A DNA stretch of 64,000 bases from Bacillota bacterium (GTDB lineage: Bacteria; Bacillota; UBA4882; UBA8346). The DNA lies in assembly GCA_023417475.1 (NCBI GenBank), contig JAEZFP010000054.1, positions 62,001 through 126,000 of the forward strand, read 5' to 3'. This document shows, in pieces, positions 50,720 through 59,960 of the stretch; position 1 is the first letter of the stretch; the number at the start of each line of letters is the position of its first letter. The translations under genes were made by a program, and so were the position numbers. The notes below the pieces were generated by a model. That model was not told where the DNA came from. It saw nothing but the letters and a program-made list of their open reading frames with translations, and searched no databases.

Positions 50720-51583
50720 TCAGTTGCGTTTCGACTCGATCAGCGCCGTCAGCTTTGAACGGTCCGGTTCCCGCCGGAAGAGCGGCTCCGGGTTAGCGCC
50801 ATAGGCGACTAAATTTTGTTCAAACGGAGTCCGGTTGGGGTTGATATAAAATACCCCCAAGGCCATCCGGTCCGTCTCAAGCGCCCGGGCAAAGGCCGCG
50901 GCCCGATTGGACGGATCGTAATCTTCCTCCAGGTAATAGGTGTGGTCCTTGAACCATTGGTGGGTGTTGATCTTGTTAAAGGAGACACAGGGTTGGAGGA
51001 TATCCAATAAAGCGTATCCGGGGTGTTGAATCGCTTGTTTGATCAACTCTTTGGTCTGGGTCACATCGCCGGAGAAAGCGCGGCCGACAAAGGAGGCGTC
51101 CAGCGCGATGGCGGTGGCCAGCGGGTTAAACGGTTCATTGATCACCCCATGAACTTGCACCGGGGTGACAAACCCTTCCCGGCTGGTGGGCGAGGCCTGA
51201 CCTTTGGTTAGTCCGTAAACCATATTGTCATGGACGATATTGGTGATGTTCGGGTTGCGCCGGATCGTATGGAGAAAATGGTTGCCGCCCTCACCGTACA
51301 TATCGCCGTCGCCGCCTTCGGCAATCACCACCAGACCGGGATTGGCCGCTTTAACGGCGGTCGCGGCGGGTAGCGCCCGGCCGTGCAAACCGTTGAAAAA
51401 ATTGCACTGCAGATAGTGGGGAATTTTGGCGGCTTGCCCGATGCCGGAGACCATTACCAACTGCTGCGGGGCGATGGAGAGCTCCGCCAAAGCTTGTTTT
51501 AAGGCGTTTAAAATGCCAAAATCCCCGCAGCCGGGGCACCAAGCGATATCAACCGAATCGAGGTTAAAATCTTTTGCTTCCAC
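50720..51583 (-). CDS. korB: 2-oxoacid:ferredoxin oxidoreductase beta subunit
   Basis: About 287 residues. Thiamine diphosphate-binding subunit: IAWCPGCGDFGILNALKQAL with the Cys pair, GGDGDMYGEGGNHFLHTIRR (ThDP/Mg motif GDGD), NNMVYGLTKGQ-like block DNMVYGLTKGQASPTS. GTG at 51583 is preceded by GGAGTGATC at normal spacing; a GTG at 51592 lies inside that site and is unlikely. Pairs with korA 15-25 bp upstream. Reaction: 2-oxoglutarate or another 2-oxoacid to acyl-CoA with ferredoxin. Confidence 0.92.
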   Translation of the reverse strand: MEAKDFNLDSVDIAWCPGCGDFGILNALKQALAELSIAPQQLVMVSGIGQAAKIPHYLQCNFFNGLHGRALPAATAVKAANPGLVVIAEGGDGDMYGEGGNHFLHTIRRNPNITNIVHDNMVYGLTKGQASPTSREGFVTPVQVHGVINEPFNPLATAIALDASFVGRAFSGDVTQTKELIKQAIQHPGYALLDILQPCVSFNKINTHQWFKDHTYYLEEDYDPSNRAAAFARALETDRMALGVFYINPNRTPFEQNLVAYGANPEPLFRREPDRSKLTALIESKRN

Positions 51584-51607
51584 ATTGATCACTCCGTTTC
51601 TTTTCGC

Positions 51608-53323
51608 TTATTGCAAGGCCTCTCCCAGTTGGAGCAGGAGCTCCTCGAGGGAGAACGGCATACCGTTGTACTTTAGAATGCTGCGGGTAGCCTCAACGCC
51701 GGTCTCCAATTTGAGCAATTTGGCAAATTGGCCGGTAGCGTTGTTTTCAACCACGATAATCCGCCGGGCTTGCGTTAAATAATCAGAGGTGGCGGGCGGT
51801 AAGGGATAGATCTGTTGAAAATGGAGCTGGGCGACGCCGGGCCGGTTGAGTTTGGCCAACGCTTCCGTGATGGCGTGATAGGTTGAGCCCCAGCCGATCA
51901 CCAAGGTTTCGTAGTCCCGTTCGCCGCTGAATACCGGCGGCAGGGTGTGGGTCCGTAACAGCTCTAATTTGCGCAGCCGTTTGTCGGTCATCTTGATCCG
52001 GAGCGCAAGGTCTTCGGTGATATGACCGGCCTCATCGTGCTCGTCGCTGTCGACGCCGACCAACCCTTCGCCAAAACCGGGAATGCCCCGGGGCGAGATG
52101 CCGTTGGGCGTCAGTTCGTACCGTTGGTAATTGCGGTCGGTCTTAATCCATTGCGGTTGCAACCGGGTTTCGGGCAGTTGCAGTTCGGGCAGGTTCATAA
52201 AGGAGTCGATCAGGAACTGATCGGTCAGGACAAAGACCGGCACTTGATAACGGTCGGCAATTTCAAAGGCTTTTTGGGTCATGGTAAAGGCTTCGGCAAT
52301 CGACTGCGGAGCCAGAATGACCCGGGGAAACTCGCCGTGTCCGGCATAAAGCGCCAATTCCAGATCGCCTTGTTCGGTCCGCGTCGGCAAACCGGTCGCC
52401 GGGCCGGGCCGTTGCGCGATGTGAATGACCATCGGGGATTCGATGATCCCGGCCAAACTAACGCCTTCGGTCATTAACGCAAAGCCGCCGCCGGAGGTGG
52501 TGACCATCGCCCGGGCGCCGGCGTACCAAGCGCCTAACCCCATATTGATGGCGGCGATCTCATCCTCGCATTGTTCCACGACGATTCCAAAATCTTGCGC
52601 GTATTGGGCAAGATAGATCAACGGGCCGGTGCCGGGCGACATCGGATAAGAAGCGATAAAGTTGCAACCGCCGGCAATCGCGCCGAAGGTCACCGCCTCG
52701 CTGCCGTTAATGATCAGATCGTTCCGGACGGTGTCGGCGCCTTTGCTCAATTGGAAACGGACTTTGCCGGAAGCGACAATCGCCAGTCCGGCTTGATAAC
52801 CGCGTTGGGCGGCTTCGATGTTTTGCGCGATCACCGTTTGCGGTTTCGCGTGAAAATAGGTTCCCAGTTCGGTCGCGACGGTCTCAAACGCCAAACCGAG
52901 CAAACCGGCGACCGCGCCGCAAGCGACGCTGTTGGCGAAGAGTTTGTTGCCGACCGCCGTGGCGATGGTGTTTAAGGGAATGTCGTAGATGGGCGGTTCA
53001 TGTTCATGACCTAAGGTCGCCGCTTCGCCGATGATGATCGTTTCGGGTTGGATGCGCGCTTTGAGGTGGGTCAAGACATCCCGGTCCAACGCCACCAGCA
53101 GGTTGATGGATTCTAAAAAAGCCGCCACAGGTTGGTTGCCAATGCGAATTGCGGTCGAGTTTGAACCGCCGCGGATTCGCGACATGTATTCTTTGGAGGC
53201 AAAGATATGATACCCTTCGGATTTGAGGACTTTGGCCAATAAATACTCAATGGTTTGGATGCCTTGCCCGGCTTCGCCGGCGATCACCACTGAAAACTGC
53301 GTTGCAACACTTTCGTTTGCCAT
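51608..53323 (-). CDS. korA: 2-oxoacid:ferredoxin oxidoreductase, fused gamma-alpha subunit
   Basis: 571 residues. The N-terminal 190 residues are the gamma domain (SVVIAGEAGQGIQTIEYLLA, KEYMSRIRGGSNSTAIR); the remainder is the alpha domain (FGAIAGGCNFIASYPMSPGT, VTTSGGGFALMTEGVSLAG, then QRPGPATGLPTRTEQGDL). This fusion is typical of KorA/VorB-type enzymes. ATG at 53323 after GGAAGGTGATC. Cotranscribed with korB. Indicates ferredoxin-based anaerobic metabolism; exact 2-oxoacid not decided. Confidence 0.93.
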   Translation of the reverse strand: MANESVATQFSVVIAGEAGQGIQTIEYLLAKVLKSEGYHIFASKEYMSRIRGGSNSTAIRIGNQPVAAFLESINLLVALDRDVLTHLKARIQPETIIIGEAATLGHEHEPPIYDIPLNTIATAVGNKLFANSVACGAVAGLLGLAFETVATELGTYFHAKPQTVIAQNIEAAQRGYQAGLAIVASGKVRFQLSKGADTVRNDLIINGSEAVTFGAIAGGCNFIASYPMSPGTGPLIYLAQYAQDFGIVVEQCEDEIAAINMGLGAWYAGARAMVTTSGGGFALMTEGVSLAGIIESPMVIHIAQRPGPATGLPTRTEQGDLELALYAGHGEFPRVILAPQSIAEAFTMTQKAFEIADRYQVPVFVLTDQFLIDSFMNLPELQLPETRLQPQWIKTDRNYQRYELTPNGISPRGIPGFGEGLVGVDSDEHDEAGHITEDLALRIKMTDKRLRKLELLRTHTLPPVFSGERDYETLVIGWGSTYHAITEALAKLNRPGVAQLHFQQIYPLPPATSDYLTQARRIIVVENNATGQFAKLLKLETGVEATRSILKYNGMPFSLEELLLQLGEALQ

Positions 53324-53586
53324 TGGATCACCTTCCTATACAGTAGTCATTGTCAGCTTTAAAATGATTAAAATATTCGTTGTTCCCGCTAAATTCCCTT
53401 TTTAGTGTCAGAATTAATTGCTAGCCCGGGACCGAATCGCGTCCGGCCGACTGCGCAGTCTAAAGGAGTTTAACGGGTCTTCGCTAATATTATACAAACG
53501 GAAATAAATTATTATATGGGGTCAATCATGGGATAATTCTTTCGTTATACAATAGGAAAGCGACGATCGATTGGGAGGAGATGGAA

Positions 53587-54090
53587 ATGATGATGAAGTT
53601 ACGGCAGATGGCGGCGGCTTTTTTACATAACGGCGCTGAGGTGCTGTTGATGAAGCGGGCCGCAACGCGGGAACTGGCTCCGGGGTTGTGGGCGCCGGTC
53701 GGGGGGCATCTGGAGCCGGCGGAACTGAACGATCCGGCGGCGGCTTGCTTGCGGGAGATTGAGGAGGAGACGGGCATCGGGTCCGAGGCGGTGCGGAATT
53801 TTCAACTCCGCTATATTATCTCCCGGTTGCGCCAGGACGAGATCCGGCTGCAATTTATCTATTTTGGCGAAACGACCACCCGCGCGCTCCAACCGACCAT
53901 TGAAGGGGAGTTGCATTGGATCGGCCGCGAGCGGGTCGCCGCGTTGGAAATGGCGACGACCTCGCGCTGCTTATGGGAGCATTATTGCAGCACCGGCCGG
54001 CATACCGCGGTGGTTTACAACGGCACGATGAGCGAGGACGGCGGCAATCCGGTGGCGCGCTGGGCCGAGCTGCGGGATTGGGAGGGGTGA
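53587..54090 (+). CDS. Nudix hydrolase
   Basis: About 167 residues. The Nudix box is GGHLEPAELNDP, then AAACLREIEEETGI. It keeps REIEEETG but has two extra residues compared with the usual Gx5Ex7REUxEExGU, seen in some subfamilies. GGGAGGAG precedes a run of ATG codons (53581, 53587, 53590, 53593); 53587 or 53590 has the best spacing. Hydrolyses nucleoside diphosphate derivatives; substrate unknown. Followed by a 21-bp tandem array. Confidence 0.85.
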   Translation: MMMKLRQMAAAFLHNGAEVLLMKRAATRELAPGLWAPVGGHLEPAELNDPAAACLREIEEETGIGSEAVRNFQLRYIISRLRQDEIRLQFIYFGETTTRALQPTIEGELHWIGRERVAALEMATTSRCLWEHYCSTGRHTAVVYNGTMSEDGGNPVARWAELRDWEG

Positions 54091-54125
54091 GGCGGCGACT
54101 TGTCTTCCCTGGGATAACGTAGCCA

Positions 54126-54293
54126 ACGACTGAGCATGCTTGCACAACGACTGAGCATGCTTGCGCGACGACTGAGCATGCTTGCGCGACGACTGAGCAT
54201 GCTTGCACGACGACTGAGCATGCTTGCACGACGACTGTGCATGCTTGCACGACGACTGGGCATGCTTGCACAACGACTGAGCATGCTTGCGCG
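54126..54293. repeat. 21-bp tandem array (array 3), eight units
   Basis: Eight contiguous 21-bp units, starting at 54126, 54147, 54168, 54189, 54210, 54231, 54252 and 54273, each reading ACGACTGAGCATGCTTGC plus three variable bases (ACA, GCG or ACG). Two units differ at one internal base (TGTGC, TGGGC). Each has the palindrome GCATGC. Sequence differs from arrays 1 and 2 but the period is identical, and array 1 contains related GAGCATGCTGAG words. Confidence 0.95.
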
Positions 54294-54299
54294 ACGTCC

Positions 54300-54392
54300 G
54301 TCAGGCGACTCACCCCCCGGAGGCGAGCGGTTGCCGGTTGGGAAATTGTACCGTCCCCCTCTCTTGCGGCGTGCCTTGCAATAGAGGGGGGG
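54300..54392. repeat. Dispersed intergenic repeat module (copy 4, partial) plus hairpin
   Basis: GGCGACTCACCCCCCGGAGG is close to GACTCACCCCCCTGAGGCG at 38411. A hairpin follows, with arms CCCCCTCT (about 54354) and AGAGGGGGG (about 54383). Directly follows array 3. Confidence 0.5.
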
Positions 54393-54393
54393 C

Positions 54394-55070
54394 CATGGAA
54401 GTCGGTGCCGGTCAATTTTCGTGTTACTTATCCAGATAAGGTTTTAGGTTCTACGGACGGAACCGTGCGCCGCTTCAATTCCCGGATGAATTACAGCGGT
54501 CGCCGTCGCAGTGGACTTCGTAAGCCACAACCCGGTAGCCAAGCGGAGCGGCCAGGGAGGGCGAAAGCGGACAGGGATGCATCGAGGGAGGTTTGGAACC
54601 GTAGGTCTCCGGGAGTTTTTGGGTACTTTTTGCGGTCAAAAAGTGCCGCGCCGCCGCAACCGTGGGCGGCATAGTCGATATTACAGAAGTTTTGAAAGTA
54701 TTTTTGGCGTAGTCTAAAACGCCTATCCACCTTATTTCCTGTGCGACCTGTCCAAGGGGAATATCGGCATTCCCCTTAGGACCTATCCCCGCCGCCAGGA
54801 GGGTTAGCACCCCCTGGACCCCCAATCCCGCTTCTCCGAGTCGCGGGTCCCTTCCTTCTGGAATTGCCGTCCGTGGCGGCGTTGCCCCGCGATGCTACGA
54901 CGGCGACGTCAATGATATGTCCTATATCAATTCCGCGCGCCGGCCTCCGTGCCGGCGGTGTGGTGAGAAAGAGGATGTCAATAAAATTGAAACGAAGAAA
55001 AAGGAGATTCAAACGTTTCTGGCAAATATTACAACAAAACCTTCCCGCTAACCGGAAGCTCCCATGAATT
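54394..55070. other. Gene-poor stretch before the CRISPR leader
   Basis: Hairpins at 54622-54647 (GGTACTTTTTG with CAAAAAGTGCC) and 54754-54777 (AAGGGGAAT with ATTCCCCTT). Open frames here lack ribosome sites. A 44-codon frame at 54917-55051, with CRRCGEKEDVNK and a Lys-rich end, is the most protein-like but is unsupported. Confidence 0.5.
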
Positions 55071-55211
55071 CCCTAGGCGGTTCGCGGCCCAGTAGCCACG
55101 CGGAGAAATGACATTTTGCGCTGAAAATCGCTTTCAAAATGACTTGAAATTTGCCGGTTCGCGGAAACCGGCTTGGCGAGTCAAGCGTGGCAACGGTTTT
55201 AAGGGGGTACT
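55071..55211 (+). promoter_or_regulatory. CRISPR leader
   Basis: Lies at the end of the array where repeats are uniform. Contains the repeated word GGTTCGCGG (55079 and 55156) and the hairpin GCCGGTT/AACCGGC at 55153-55172, features like those of other type I-C leaders. Orientation agrees with repeat decay at the far end (56141 onward). No clear -10 box was found. Confidence 0.65.
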
Positions 55212-56302
55212 GTCGCTCCTTGCACGGGAGCGTGGATTGAAACCTTGATATAGTGGCTACGATCACCGCGCTCCATTGTCGCTCCTTGCACGGGAGCGTG
55301 GATTGAAACAAAAATTTATATTTCTCTATAGTTTCGATAAAAAAGTCGCTCCTTGCACGGGAGCGTGGATTGAAACTCGACATTCAAAGCTTGATGGAAG
55401 CACTCCAAGTGTCGCTCCTTGCACGGGAGCGTGGATTGAAACATAACTACATCAAATATTGGCAACATGATTGATCGTCGCTCCTTGCACGGGAGCGTGG
55501 ATTGAAACTTGATAGTCTAGTTAAGGTTTTTTTGGATGGAGACGTCGCTCCTTGCACGGGAGCGTGGATTGAAACTTTATGAGCAGTTACCGCCGCGTCA
55601 AGCTCCGGATTGTCGCTCCTTGCACGGGAGCGTGGATTGAAACTTACCCGATCGTCCATTTCTTTCTTGTGCGCGGCTGTCGCTCCTTGCACGGGAGCGT
55701 GGATTGAAACATGATATGACCTCCTTTAGTCGTCTTTTTTATAGGTCGCTCCTTGCACGGGAGCGTGGATTGAAACGAATTGGGCGTCGGATATTCGTCG
55801 TAAAGAAAGGTCGCTCCTTGCACGGGAGCGTGGATTGAAACCCTGATACACAACTAAATTGGGCACGAAAAAACTGGTCGCTCCTTGCACGGGAGCGTGG
55901 ATTGAAACATCACTAACAAATGGTAGGTCATCACTTTCATACGTCGCTCCTTGCACGGGAGCGTGGATTGAAACGATGGTGAATTAATGATCGAAGACCA
56001 AACTATTGGTCGCTCCTTGCACGGGAGCGTGGATTGAAACATAATATCATTAATTATTGATTCGGCTTTTCCATGTCGCTCCTTGCACGGGAGCGTGGAT
56101 TGAAACTCGTTGTACGCATCGAACTCAATCCCGTTTCTGCGTCGCTCCTTGCACAGGAGCGTGGATTGAAACCCAGTTAATCCGGACAGCGTTTATCCCG
56201 TCGGCGAAGTCGCTCCTTGCACAGGAGCGTGGATTGAAACCGGTAACTCATCTTCCGATAGCCCCATCTCAAGCGTCGCTCCTTGCACAGGAGCGTGGAT
56301 TG
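55212..56302 (+). CRISPR. Type I-C CRISPR array, 17 repeats and 16 spacers
   Basis: 32-bp repeats beginning GTCGCTCC and ending GTGGATTGAAAC (internal GGGAGC hairpin pairing with GCTCC). Starts: 55212, 55278, 55345, 55411, 55477, 55544, 55612, 55679, 55745, 55810, 55877, 55943, 56009, 56075, 56141, 56209 and 56275. Spacers are 33-36 bp. Repeats 15, 16 and 17 carry ACAGG instead of ACGGG, and the last is truncated (GATTG then CGC). This marks 56302 as the old, leader-distal end. The GTGGATTGAAAC end is the subtype I-C handle. Confidence 0.98.
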
Positions 56303-56634
56303 CGCTACAATCTGTTCATCAATTACTTATAGCCATTATTAAAGGGAATTGAAGTTCTGGAAGTGGGCAGTACTTCTTTTTTTATGTATTTTATTTGAAC
56401 GTTTGTAGGTCATTTATGGAAAGAATTTGATTGAATAGTCAAATTATTTATCGACTTTCGCTTTTTGAAACTGTACTGCTTCATAATAACTCTTCAATTT
56501 AAAGGTGTTTATTATATCATTGTAAAGCATTTAATTACGACAAATTCTGTAATAAAATCCCGTTATATAGGAGGAAAAGCAGAAAATGGCTTGAAATAAC
56601 ATAATCATTAACCATAGGAATGAAGGTGTTGGAC
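56303..56634. other. AT-rich spacer between array and WYL regulator
   Basis: About 330 bp, low GC (clearly below the array flanks), no gene. Probably holds the promoter for the WYL gene; no consensus boxes are convincing. Confidence 0.4.
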
Positions 56635-57603
56635 ATGCCCAAAGGAGAACGGTTGCCACGCTTGTTGAAACTCATTCAGACCATTCAAAACCATCCGGGA
56701 TTGACGTCTGAAGAACTAGCGAGAGAATGCGGGATTGGCTCCAGGCAGATCTTCCGGGACCTGCGGGTGTTGGATCACGCGGGAGTCCCGTTGTATAACG
56801 ATAACGGTTATCGCTTAACGGATCGATTTTTGTTGCAGGATATCTCTTTTTCATTGGATGAAGCGCTTTCACTACTCTACGGGTTAAAACTGGTGGAGCG
56901 GCAGAAGGCGCTTTTTCCTGTAAAACGGATTAAAGAGAGAATATTGGCGCTATTGCCCCGAGGTCTGCGAAATGAGCTTGAAGACCTTGACGGCCGGGTG
57001 GATGTGGCCGGCGGCGTTTCAGCGGACTACTCGGGCAAGGCAGAGATGTTTCGCAATCTAAATCTGGCTATGCGGGAATCGAAGCAAATCGAACTGGAGT
57101 ATTACTGCTTCAGTAGAAATGATTGCAATGTGCGGATTGTTGACCCGTATTATTTAATTTATAAAGACGGATTCTGGTATTTGGTCGGTTTTTGTCATTG
57201 GCGCAACGAAAAACGGCAATTCCGCGTGGATCGGATTCAGTGTTTACAAGTGTTGGCGACGAAGTTTGTTCCGCCGCCGGAGACGTTGGCTGCCACTCCG
57301 GTGGGAGCGGCCTGGGGAATTGAACTCGGAGAGGTATTTCTGTTTACCGTCCGTTTCACGGGAGACTCGGCTCGTTTTGTGCGGGAAACCCAATTTCATC
57401 CCAGCCAACAGTTACGGGAGGAAGCTGACGGGACGCTAATATTTACTGCAAACGGCTGCAATCTTGCGGCGGTAGGCCGGTGGGTTTTGAGTTTTGGCGG
57501 CGAGGCGGAAGTATTGAAACCGCCGGCATTGCGCGAAACAGTGGTCCGGCAATTGGCGGCAGGGATGGAGCGTTATTCACGAGAGCGAACTGGTGTTCAG
57601 TGA
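56635..57603 (+). CDS. HTH-WYL transcriptional regulator next to cas genes
   Basis: 322 residues. N-terminal winged helix (RLLKLIQTIQNHPGLTSEEL, ARECGIGSRQIFRDLRVLD), then a WYL domain at about 145-230 (QIELEYYCFSRNDCNVRIVD, YLIYKDGFWYLVGFCHWRNE) and a WCX-like C-terminus. The WYL domain senses nucleotide or nucleic-acid ligands. Often adjoins CRISPR-cas and defence genes as a repressor. ATG at 56635 after AAGGTG; ATG at 56620 lacks a site. It lies between array and cas3, same strand, host-like GC unlike the 5' part of cas3. Confidence 0.85.
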   Translation: MPKGERLPRLLKLIQTIQNHPGLTSEELARECGIGSRQIFRDLRVLDHAGVPLYNDNGYRLTDRFLLQDISFSLDEALSLLYGLKLVERQKALFPVKRIKERILALLPRGLRNELEDLDGRVDVAGGVSADYSGKAEMFRNLNLAMRESKQIELEYYCFSRNDCNVRIVDPYYLIYKDGFWYLVGFCHWRNEKRQFRVDRIQCLQVLATKFVPPPETLAATPVGAAWGIELGEVFLFTVRFTGDSARFVRETQFHPSQQLREEADGTLIFTANGCNLAAVGRWVLSFGGEAEVLKPPALRETVVRQLAAGMERYSRERTGVQ

Positions 57604-57703
57604 CAAGCCTTTGTCAGGGTGGGGTGGTAGAATGAAGGTGAGGCTGAAGGCGACTGGGAGTAAGCCAGCAATTGTCAATAGATAATAAAAAGAGGTGTAT
57701 CAA

Positions 57704-59947
57704 ATGGCGAATCATGAATATATCGCTCATGTCCGTAAAAACATTGATGGTACCTGGGCATCCCCTCATTGGTTATCAGAACATTTAGAAGGAACTGCGA
57801 ATTTAGCGGAAATTTTTACCGATAAATTTCAATCCGGTGAATGGGGAAAAGCGGCTGGATTAGCTCATGATACCGGTAAGGGAAGATTAGTATGGCAAAA
57901 ATATCTTCGATTGAAAAGTAATTATGGTTATGATGAAGAAGCCCATTTGGAAGGGAAACCAGGAAAACTACCTCATGCCATCCATGGCGCCAAAATAGTT
58001 GAAGAACTCTTGGGTAAAGGACTTGGAAGAATATTGGCCTATTGTATCGCGGGACATCATGCGGGTTTACCAGATTGGTCGAGCGCAGAAGGTGCGGGAC
58101 AGTCTTCGCTTCAATTTCAGGAGAATCAGGTAAAAGATTTAACCGATATTGCCCCATTTATTTCGGATGGAATATTGTCATCAAAGCCCGGATCTCCACC
58201 GTGGAAGTTTTTAAAGGGTTTGGATTTATCATTATGGATACGGATGTTGTATTCAAGTCTGGTCGATGCCGACTTTTTGAATACGGAAAAATATATGGAC
58301 CTAGCCAAATACGAGAGCCGGGGCGATTATTGTTCCATCACCGAGTTGTTAACGCGACTGCGAACGTATCTGAGCGATTTTGATAAAAAGGCCGATGCTA
58401 CCCCGGTTAACCAAATTCGCAACGATATCCAGCGTCGCTGTAGCGAAATGGCTGCTGAAAAACAAGGCGTTTTTTCGCTTTCAGTGCCGACCGGCGGAGG
58501 AAAAACTTTGTCGAGCCTGGCCTTTGCCCTTGAGCATGCCCAGAAGCACCAATTGGATCGGATTATTTACGTCATTCCTTATACAAGCATTATTGAACAA
58601 AATGCCGATGTGTTTAGGGCGGCGTTGGGCGACGATCAAGTGGTCGAGCATCATTCCAGTTTGGATGAGGATGATGTCACACCGAAATCCCGTTTGGCTT
58701 CGGAAAATTGGGACGCGCCGGTCATAGTCACAACTTCGGTACAATTTTTCGAATCGCTGTTTGCGGCAAAATCCAGTCGCTGTCGTAAACTACACAACAT
58801 TGTAAATTCCGTTGTTGTTTTGGATGAAGCGCAATTGGTGCCGGTAGAATACCTGGAACCGATTCTGGAAACCATGCAACTGTTGGTGGACCACTATCAT
58901 GTCACTTTTGTAATTTCCACCGCAACGCAACCGGCATTTGGCGAACGGAAGATTGATGGGAAATTATTTAAAGGACTACGAAATGTCAAAGAGATCATGG
59001 GCGATCGAGAGCAGGTTAGGCAACTTTTTGAATCATTAAAACGGGTCCAGGTTCAACTGCCCGAAGACCCCCATGCCGTATTGAGTTGGGAAGAGATTGC
59101 GGGAGAGCTAAAAAAGTATGAACAAGTTTTATGCGTTGTTTCGGACCGCAAAAGTTGTCGCGAGTTACACCGCTTAATGCCGGAAGGAACGTTTCATTTA
59201 TCGGCTTTGATGTGTGGTCAGCATCGTAGCGAGATCATAACGCGGATCAAACAAAAGCTGAAAAGTGAAGAACCGGTTCGGGTAGTCAGCACTCAATTAG
59301 TTGAGGCCGGTGTAGATTTTGATTTTCCAGTAGTTTATAGGGCGCTTGCCGGATTGGACTCGATTGCGCAGGCGGCGGGGCGTTGTAATCGGGAGGGTAA
59401 ATTACCGGGATTGGGAAAAGTGATTGTGTTTAATGCCCCCAAAAAAGCGCCCATGGGTATCCTTCGCAAGGCGGCAGAGACTACTGGCAAAATTTTTTCG
59501 ACCCATCCGGAAGAACCTTTGGAGTATGAGTTGTTTGAAAAATATTTTACCGAATTGTACTGGAAAGCCAATTCGTTAGATGCTAAAGATATAATTTCCT
59601 TGTTAAAGCCTGATCAACAGGAATGCGGCATTTACTTCCGTACCGCCGCCGAAAAGTTCCGCATGATTGACGATTCCCGCCAAAAAACTATTATCGTCCG
59701 TTACGGGAAAAGCGGAGAGTTGATTGATTTATTGAAATCACAGGGCCCGGAAAGGCAACTGATGCGCAAGATGCAACGATACACCGTGAATATTTCTACG
59801 AAAGAGTTTGAACAAATGCGTCAATGTGGCATTGTCGAAGAGGTGCAGCCAAACATTTTTGCGCTCGCGTCAGAGCTTAATTACTCGAAGGATACGGGGC
59901 TTTTGGTCGATGAAACCCTTTATGATCCGGAACAATTGATTCAATAG
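57704..59947 (+). CDS. cas3: CRISPR-associated helicase-nuclease Cas3 (HD fused, type I-C)
   Basis: 747 residues. HD nuclease (about 1-200: GLAHDTGKGRLVWQKYL at about residue 53, IAGHHAGLPDW), SF2 helicase with Walker A VPTGGGKTLSSLAFAL (about 261), DEAQ-type Walker B VVLDEAQLVP (about 374), motif III ISTATQPAFG and motif VI QAAGRCNREG (about 559). Degrades DNA recruited by Cascade. ATG at 57704 after AGAGGTG; GTG at 57695 is less likely. Base composition rises from about 35% GC over the HD domain to about 50% after 58300. Confidence 0.96.
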   Translation: MANHEYIAHVRKNIDGTWASPHWLSEHLEGTANLAEIFTDKFQSGEWGKAAGLAHDTGKGRLVWQKYLRLKSNYGYDEEAHLEGKPGKLPHAIHGAKIVEELLGKGLGRILAYCIAGHHAGLPDWSSAEGAGQSSLQFQENQVKDLTDIAPFISDGILSSKPGSPPWKFLKGLDLSLWIRMLYSSLVDADFLNTEKYMDLAKYESRGDYCSITELLTRLRTYLSDFDKKADATPVNQIRNDIQRRCSEMAAEKQGVFSLSVPTGGGKTLSSLAFALEHAQKHQLDRIIYVIPYTSIIEQNADVFRAALGDDQVVEHHSSLDEDDVTPKSRLASENWDAPVIVTTSVQFFESLFAAKSSRCRKLHNIVNSVVVLDEAQLVPVEYLEPILETMQLLVDHYHVTFVISTATQPAFGERKIDGKLFKGLRNVKEIMGDREQVRQLFESLKRVQVQLPEDPHAVLSWEEIAGELKKYEQVLCVVSDRKSCRELHRLMPEGTFHLSALMCGQHRSEIITRIKQKLKSEEPVRVVSTQLVEAGVDFDFPVVYRALAGLDSIAQAAGRCNREGKLPGLGKVIVFNAPKKAPMGILRKAAETTGKIFSTHPEEPLEYELFEKYFTELYWKANSLDAKDIISLLKPDQQECGIYFRTAAEKFRMIDDSRQKTIIVRYGKSGELIDLLKSQGPERQLMRKMQRYTVNISTKEFEQMRQCGIVEEVQPNIFALASELNYSKDTGLLVDETLYDPEQLIQ

Positions 59948-59960
59948 AAAGGAGATGATG

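Noticed and set aside
53971..54384. Open frames with repeating seven-residue peptides on both strands
   Set aside because: Again the 21-bp tandem units of array 3 read as codons; present in several frames, no ribosome site.
54237..55067. Short open frames in the gene-poor stretch
   Set aside because: Arg/Pro/Gly-rich, no ribosome sites, overlap hairpins and repeat modules.
55048..56332. Several open frames inside the CRISPR array
   Set aside because: They are built from the 32-bp repeat and spacers.
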